Shown here: positions 23,436 to 26,486 of the stretch, in pieces | How the letters are laid out: each line of letters opens with the position of its first letter | How positions within the stretch are numbered: the stretch's first letter is position 1 | The notes under the pieces: generated by a model | The model's database searches: none | Seen by the model: only the letters and a program-made list of their open reading frames with translations | Told to the model about the DNA's origin: nothing | Position numbers and translations under genes: made by a program | NCBI GenBank assembly: GCA_023451115.1 | Contig: JAEXFV010000188.1 | Coordinates: 1-26,486 of the forward strand | From: Bacillota bacterium | GTDB lineage: Bacteria > Bacillota > Clostridia > Christensenellales > CAG-138 | DNA length: 26,486 nt | Direction: 5' to 3'

Positions 23436-23455
23436 CCTGCCGCCCCGGAGGAGCT

Positions 23456-24232
23456 ATGAGCCAATGGAGCAAACGCGCCCTGCGGGGCGTGGGGATTACC
23501 GCATTCTGGCTGTGTTTGTGGGAAATCGGCAGCCTGGTTGTGGGAAAGACGCTGCTGCTGCCCTCGCCATTTGAGACGGGGGCTGCTTTGCTTTCTCTCA
23601 TGGGCACCTGGCCGTTTTGGGCTTCCGTAGCAACAAGCTTAATGCGGATGCTGCTGGGATATGGGGCAGGTGTGCTCCTGGGTGCGGCGCTGGGGGTACT
23701 CACTGCATTTTCGCCCTTTTGCCATGCGCTGTTAAAACCCTTGCGCAGCATTGTAAAGGCTACGCCCGTTGCTTCGTTTATCCTGTTGGTGCTGCTGTGG
23801 ATGCCCAACGGTGCCGTGCCGGTATTCATCGCCTTTTTAATGGTGCTGCCTATGATCTGGATGAGCGTGCAGCAGGCGGTTATGGCGGTGGATGGGCAGT
23901 TGCTGGAAATGGCGCAGGTATTCTCCTTGAACAGGAGGAAAAAAGCCGCTTATATTTATCTGCCTCATGTGCTGCCTCAATTGCTGGCAGCTTGTGTAAC
24001 CGGCCTGGGTTTTGCATGGAAAGCAGGCGTTGCGGCGGAGGTGCTGGCAAGGGCGCCGTATTCCATCGGCAAGGGGATCAGCGACAGCAAAGCCTATCTG
24101 GAAATACCGGAGCTATTTGCCTGGACTGCGGTGGTTATTGCGCTTTCCATGCTGCTGGAGTGGGCGCTCACCCGGGGTATGGGGAAGCTTGGCGGCGGCG
24201 CAGGGCGATGGAAAAGGGGGGAGGAAGCATGA
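23456..24232 (+). CDS. ABC transporter permease (NitT/TauT family)
   Basis: 258 residues from ATG 23456 with CGGAGGAG upstream. About six transmembrane helices in the BPD-transport-1 fold. The EAA loop that docks on the ATPase is 'EMAQVFSLNRRKKAAYIYLPHVLPQL' (near 157-182). 'LLLPSPFETGAALLSLM' and 'GFAWKAGVAAEVLA' are typical of SsuC/TauC/NrtB proteins. It forms the membrane channel for the importer; its stop overlaps the ATPase start by 4 bases (ATGA). Confidence 0.93.
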   Translation: MSQWSKRALRGVGITAFWLCLWEIGSLVVGKTLLLPSPFETGAALLSLMGTWPFWASVATSLMRMLLGYGAGVLLGAALGVLTAFSPFCHALLKPLRSIVKATPVASFILLVLLWMPNGAVPVFIAFLMVLPMIWMSVQQAVMAVDGQLLEMAQVFSLNRRKKAAYIYLPHVLPQLLAACVTGLGFAWKAGVAAEVLARAPYSIGKGISDSKAYLEIPELFAWTAVVIALSMLLEWALTRGMGKLGGGAGRWKRGEEA

Positions 24233-24804
24233 ACGTTTGTCTTTCCCACATTTTTGCCGGGTATGAGGGCAAGGCGGTATTGCGAGACTTTTCACTGACC
24301 TTGCCAGAGCAGGGCACGCTGGCGATTACAGGCCCTTCGGGCAGGGGAAAGACTACCTTGCTGCGGGTGCTTGCAGGCCTCACCCCTGTGATGCAAGGAC
24401 AAGTGCAAGGCCTTCAGGGCAAGCGGATCTCCATGGTGTTTCAGGAAGACCGATTGCTGCCTTGGCATACGGCATTACAAAATATATTGGACGTAATGCC
24501 GGGAAAAGACCGGGCGGCCAATCAGACTATGGCAATGGAATGGTTAAGGCGCATGGAGCTGCAAGAGATAGCGGGAGAATATCCGGGCAGCCTCTCAGGG
24601 GGTATGCAACGGCGGGTTGCGCTGGCTCGGGCCTGCGCCTACCAGGGGGATTTGCTGCTGCTGGATGAACCGTTTAAGGGGTTGGATCTTTCCTTGCGCG
24701 CCAGGGTTGCCCGGCAGGTTCAGCAGGCGGCCCGGGTTATACTCTTGGTTACCCATGATCCCAGGGAAGCGGAGCTGATGGGAGCAGAGATGGTTTCCCT
24801 TTAA
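24229..24804 (+). CDS. ABC transporter ATPase (NitT/TauT family), short form
   Basis: 191 residues from ATG 24229, which overlaps the permease stop; GGGGGAGGAAG is the ribosome site. Walker A is 'GPSGRGKTT' (35-43), the Q-loop is 'MVFQEDRLLPW' (69-79), the ABC signature is 'LSGGMQRR' (122-129), Walker B is 'LLLLDEP' (142-148), followed by D-loop 'GLDLSLRAR' and the switch His in 'LLVTHDP'. Family ATPases are usually about 240-260 residues; this one ends soon after the H-loop and lacks the C-terminal extension. All catalytic motifs are intact, so it should be active. Confidence 0.93.
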   Translation: MNVCLSHIFAGYEGKAVLRDFSLTLPEQGTLAITGPSGRGKTTLLRVLAGLTPVMQGQVQGLQGKRISMVFQEDRLLPWHTALQNILDVMPGKDRAANQTMAMEWLRRMELQEIAGEYPGSLSGGMQRRVALARACAYQGDLLLLDEPFKGLDLSLRARVARQVQQAARVILLVTHDPREAELMGAEMVSL

Positions 24805-24858
24805 AAGACAAGAGCGGTAACGCTTGGTGGTCGTAAAACAGTAATATGCGAATTTCTT

Positions 24859-24896
24859 GGAACAGGCATGATTTCGGTCATGCCTGTTCCACTTTT
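24859..24896. terminator. Hairpin closing the ABC operon and the recombinase remnant
   Basis: 13-bp perfect stem GGAACAGGCATGA / TCATGCCTGTTCC with a 6-nt loop, then ACTTTTATC on the plus strand. On the minus strand it includes the inferred natural stop codon of the recombinase (24878-24880). It could end transcripts from both sides; the T-run is only four. Confidence 0.6.
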
Positions 24897-25746
24897 ATCA
24901 GTTCATCCACGAGAATGTATCCAACGAGGTCATATTCGATATGTACCTTCTGTTTGCGCTTGCCGCCGGACTTGGTGCCTCTACATAAACCGCCTTTACA
25001 AGCTCTCTGAGGGCGTATGGCGTGAGTTCTGTGAGGTTGGTGTATCTGCGTGCCCGCTGAATAAACTGTTCAAGGTTTTCTATCTGTCGTTCCTGTACTT
25101 CGGCTTCTTTTTGCAAATTTACGATTTCAGCTTTAAGCTGCGTCTGCTCGTCCTCGTAGATTTTGATAAACAGGCGGTCAAGCTTCCCTATACGCTTTTC
25201 TGCCTGCGTCAGACGCTTCTTATATACCCTTATGGTTTCCTCGCTCTGTAGACGGAGTTTTTGCTCCATTTCCACCCTAAAATGCGCTTCATATCGGGTC
25301 ACATACGAGATAACTTCTTTTATGTGCTTCCAGACCATATCCTCTAGGACTACGGCACGGATGTAATGACCGCTGCACTTGTCCTTGTTGCCTCGGTGGG
25401 TGGAGCAGATGAAAAAGTCCTGTCGCTTTTCAAAGTAGTTGGTGGTGGAATAGTAGAGCTTCTGCTTGCAATCGGCACAGAACACCAAACCAGAAAATGG
25501 ACTGCTCTTGCCGGTTGCCGTTCTCCTGTGTCGCTGCTGGCGAATCTCCTGCACCTTGTCAAAGACTTCCTGCGTTATGATGGCAGGATGGGTGTTGTAG
25601 AAAATCTTTTGGTTTTCTTCGGGATTCGCTCTTTGCTTCTTATCCCAAATGGAGTTGGTGTAGGTCTTGAAGTTGACCGTTGCGCCGATATACTCTTTTC
25701 GTTCAAGAATATTGACCACGGTGCTTTCGTGCCAGCGGTAAGGATT
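24878..25746 (-). pseudogene. Large serine recombinase, 5'-truncated and frameshifted
   Basis: From 'NPYRWHESTVVNILERKEYIG' onward this is the C-terminal two-thirds of a transposon-type large serine recombinase (TnpX/Tn4451 relatives). It contains the Recombinase domain, the zinc ribbon 'GLVFCADCKQKLYY' ... 'FFICSTHRGNKDKCSGHYI', and the coiled-coil stretch. The catalytic resolvase domain with the serine is missing; the sequence joins an IS3 orfA start at about 25747. Near 24970-24974 the frame shifts: the open frame ends in 'ASANRRYISNMTSLDTF' at 24898. The next frame gives the family-like ending 'KRKQKVHIEYDLVGYILVDE' and stops at 24878. Near 25150-25158, 'KIYEDEQTQ' lacks about 20 residues that relatives have between two YED motifs. 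A dead gene. Confidence 0.85.
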
Positions 25747-25811
25747 GCTCCGGCTCGAAATGCATCGTCGTATCGTGGCGGGGGTGTGCGTTTTACTTGC
25801 TTTTGTTCCAT
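25747..25811 (-). pseudogene. IS3-family orfA, N-terminal fragment
   Basis: ATG 25811 has AGGAGG 8 bases upstream and begins 'MEQKQVKRTPPPRYDDAFRA'. This resembles the start of IS3-family OrfA proteins, where 'Y-D-D-x-F-R-x-G-A' leads into the helix-turn-helix. After 'GAI' the DNA becomes recombinase sequence in a different frame. The resulting 78-codon open frame runs on to 25575 with non-homologous residues. It is a truncated gene that still has promoter and ribosome site. Confidence 0.55.
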
Positions 25812-25830
25812 GTCTTTGACCTCCTATTCC

Positions 25831-25859
25831 ATTATAACGATTGATTTTTTGTCCATCAA
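25831..25859 (-). promoter_or_regulatory. Promoter of the orfA fragment
   Basis: On the minus strand TTGATG (25854-25859), a 17-bp spacer and a perfect TATAAT (25831-25836), 20 bp before the fragment's ATG. Confidence 0.7.
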
Positions 25860-25870
25860 ATCCGGAATAG

Positions 25871-26137
25871 GGGCAAAACTTCTTCAGCTGTCTGAAGTGC
25901 GAGCTGGTTCATCTGACCCGTTTTCATACCAGGCGTGAGGCAGAAAATGCGATCTTCTCATATATTGAGTGCTTCTACAATTCTGTACGGCCGCACTCGA
26001 GTATTGGCTGGCGCTCTCCTAATGCCTTTGAAGCCAGTATCCTTGCTCAACCCGCTGCCTGGTCAATGAAATCTCCCGATATTCCCCGTTTTATTCCGCT
26101 TTTCAGAGCTTTTTATTGTCCACTTTTTTGGGAATAG
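25871..26137 (+). pseudogene. IS3-family orfB transposase, C-terminal fragment
   Basis: The plus frame gives 'NFFSCLKCELVHLTRFHTRR', then 'EAENAIFSYIECFYNSVRPH' and 'SSIGWRSPNAFEA', ending at TAG 26135-26137. This is the end of the DDE integrase of IS3/IS150 type, including the final catalytic Glu region ('FF..LK.E') and the 'YN..R.H..lg..sP' signature. A stop at 25868 and lack of upstream homology show 5' truncation. The tail after 'FEA' is atypical. TGTCCACTTTTTTGGGA at 26117-26133 may be part of the terminal repeat. Confidence 0.8.
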
Positions 26138-26227
26138 CTCAGTCGTATTCTTTGTCGTTTACAAAGAACTTTATCTGCTTTGGACGCAGTCTGTTTCTGT
26201 TATCTGGCATAGTTTGTACTTAAGATT

Positions 26228-26486
26228 CTAATTTTTTGTTGCACTATTTGTATTCAGAATTAACGCAATTCCAAGTGCAAAAACAACGAGGCACACGCCA
26301 ATGCCAGTCAGCAAATTCATCAGCTTTATAGTTTCTACTTTCATTTCTCCAAAGGAGACGAGCATCGACCTCTGCATTGAAAGTATCGCTGCCGCTGCAT
26401 CTGCACAGCTTATATTTCTAAGAGCAATCCATGCCGGATTTCCCGTTTTTCGCACTTTTATAATATTGATAACCGCAAGGGTGGTC
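26228..26486 (-). CDS. Membrane protein, C-terminal end (partial)
   Basis: The minus frame is open from the window edge to the stop at 26228, giving about 85 residues; the GTG at 26455 is internal, not the start, because the frame continues upstream ('TTLAVINIIKVRKTGNPAW'). Hydrophobic segments lie in 'ISCADAAAAILSM' and 'MNLLTGIGVCLVVFALGIALIL', with a short polar tail. Its style is that of small clostridial integral membrane proteins of unknown role. It lies beyond the mobile-element remnant and has AT-richer DNA. Confidence 0.6.
   Translation of the reverse strand, partial: TTLAVINIIKVRKTGNPAWIALRNISCADAAAAILSMQRSMLVSFGEMKVETIKLMNLLTGIGVCLVVFALGIALILNTNSATKN

Larger units (their letters stand above)
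24859..26137. mobile_element. Composite remnant: serine recombinase plus IS3-family pieces
   Basis: The segment holds three broken mobile-element genes: a large serine recombinase lacking its N-terminal catalytic part, the first ~22 codons of an IS3-type orfA, and the last ~85 codons of an IS3-type orfB in opposite orientation. Base composition is lower in GC than the genes to the left. No intact terminal inverted repeats or target duplication can be seen, so borders are approximate. Confidence 0.75.

Noticed and set aside
25366..25938. 190-aa plus-strand frame in the recombinase region
   Set aside because: It is antisense to the recombinase zinc-ribbon and linker, with no ribosome site and no domain-like pattern.

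Overview
The window reads as the chromosome of an anaerobic, low-redox Bacillota species, most likely class Clostridia. Pointers are the Bacillus/Clostridium-type yaaO–holB–ricT cluster, a YtxC-like sporulation protein, ZapA, a clostridial-type Mrp ATPase with an N-terminal Cys cluster, a 2[4Fe-4S] ferredoxin, and strong AGGAGG ribosome sites with sigma-A promoters. Most genes are moderately GC-rich. The last 1.6 kb and the short 16.95-17.04 kb spacer are clearly more AT-rich. No species can be named from this alone.

Layout. 1-460: the tail of a GntR/FCD regulator and a lone tRNA-Asn on the minus strand with its own promoter and terminator. 0.5-5.5 kb (+): an operon with a membrane protein, an Orn/Lys/Arg-decarboxylase-like PLP enzyme (YaaO type), a HAD phosphatase, DNA polymerase III delta' (holB) and ricT/yaaT. 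The HAD gene sits where related genomes often have tmk. 5.6-7.2 kb (+): a monocistronic ferredoxin and an MFS transporter. 7.3-15.0 kb (-): GDPD phosphodiesterase with an Fe-alcohol dehydrogenase, YtxC-like protein, cyclophilin, acyl-ACP thioesterase with a DUF368 (PopT-type) transporter, Mrp/Nbp35 ATPase, and a MATE exporter.

15.2-18.3 kb: membrane-anchored HtrA protease (+), a small ribbon-helix-helix protein (-) divergent from an 89-aa membrane protein (+), a divergent-PAP2 protein (-) and zapA (-). 18.3-21.4 kb: a ModE-like winged-helix regulator divergent from yqeC-yqeB-selD. This is the accessory module for selenium-dependent molybdenum hydroxylases; no hydroxylase gene is in the window. 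21.5-24.8 kb (+): a Crp/Fnr-type regulator followed by a complete NitT/TauT/SsuABC-like ABC importer of unknown substrate.

24.86-26.14 kb is a mobile-element graveyard. It holds a large serine recombinase that is 5'-truncated and frameshifted, fused out of frame to the start of an IS3-type orfA that keeps promoter and RBS. Head-to-head with it is the 3' end of an IS3-type orfB. A partial membrane protein closes the window.

The most interesting new signals are regulatory: three TATAGT half-sites between the ribbon-helix-helix gene and the small membrane protein gene; back-to-back promoters with overlapping -35 boxes between the ModE-like gene and yqeC; and a 16-bp near-perfect palindrome just after a consensus promoter for the Crp/Fnr gene. 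I found no CRISPR array and no clear defence system. All family names come from reading motifs by eye; no database search was run.
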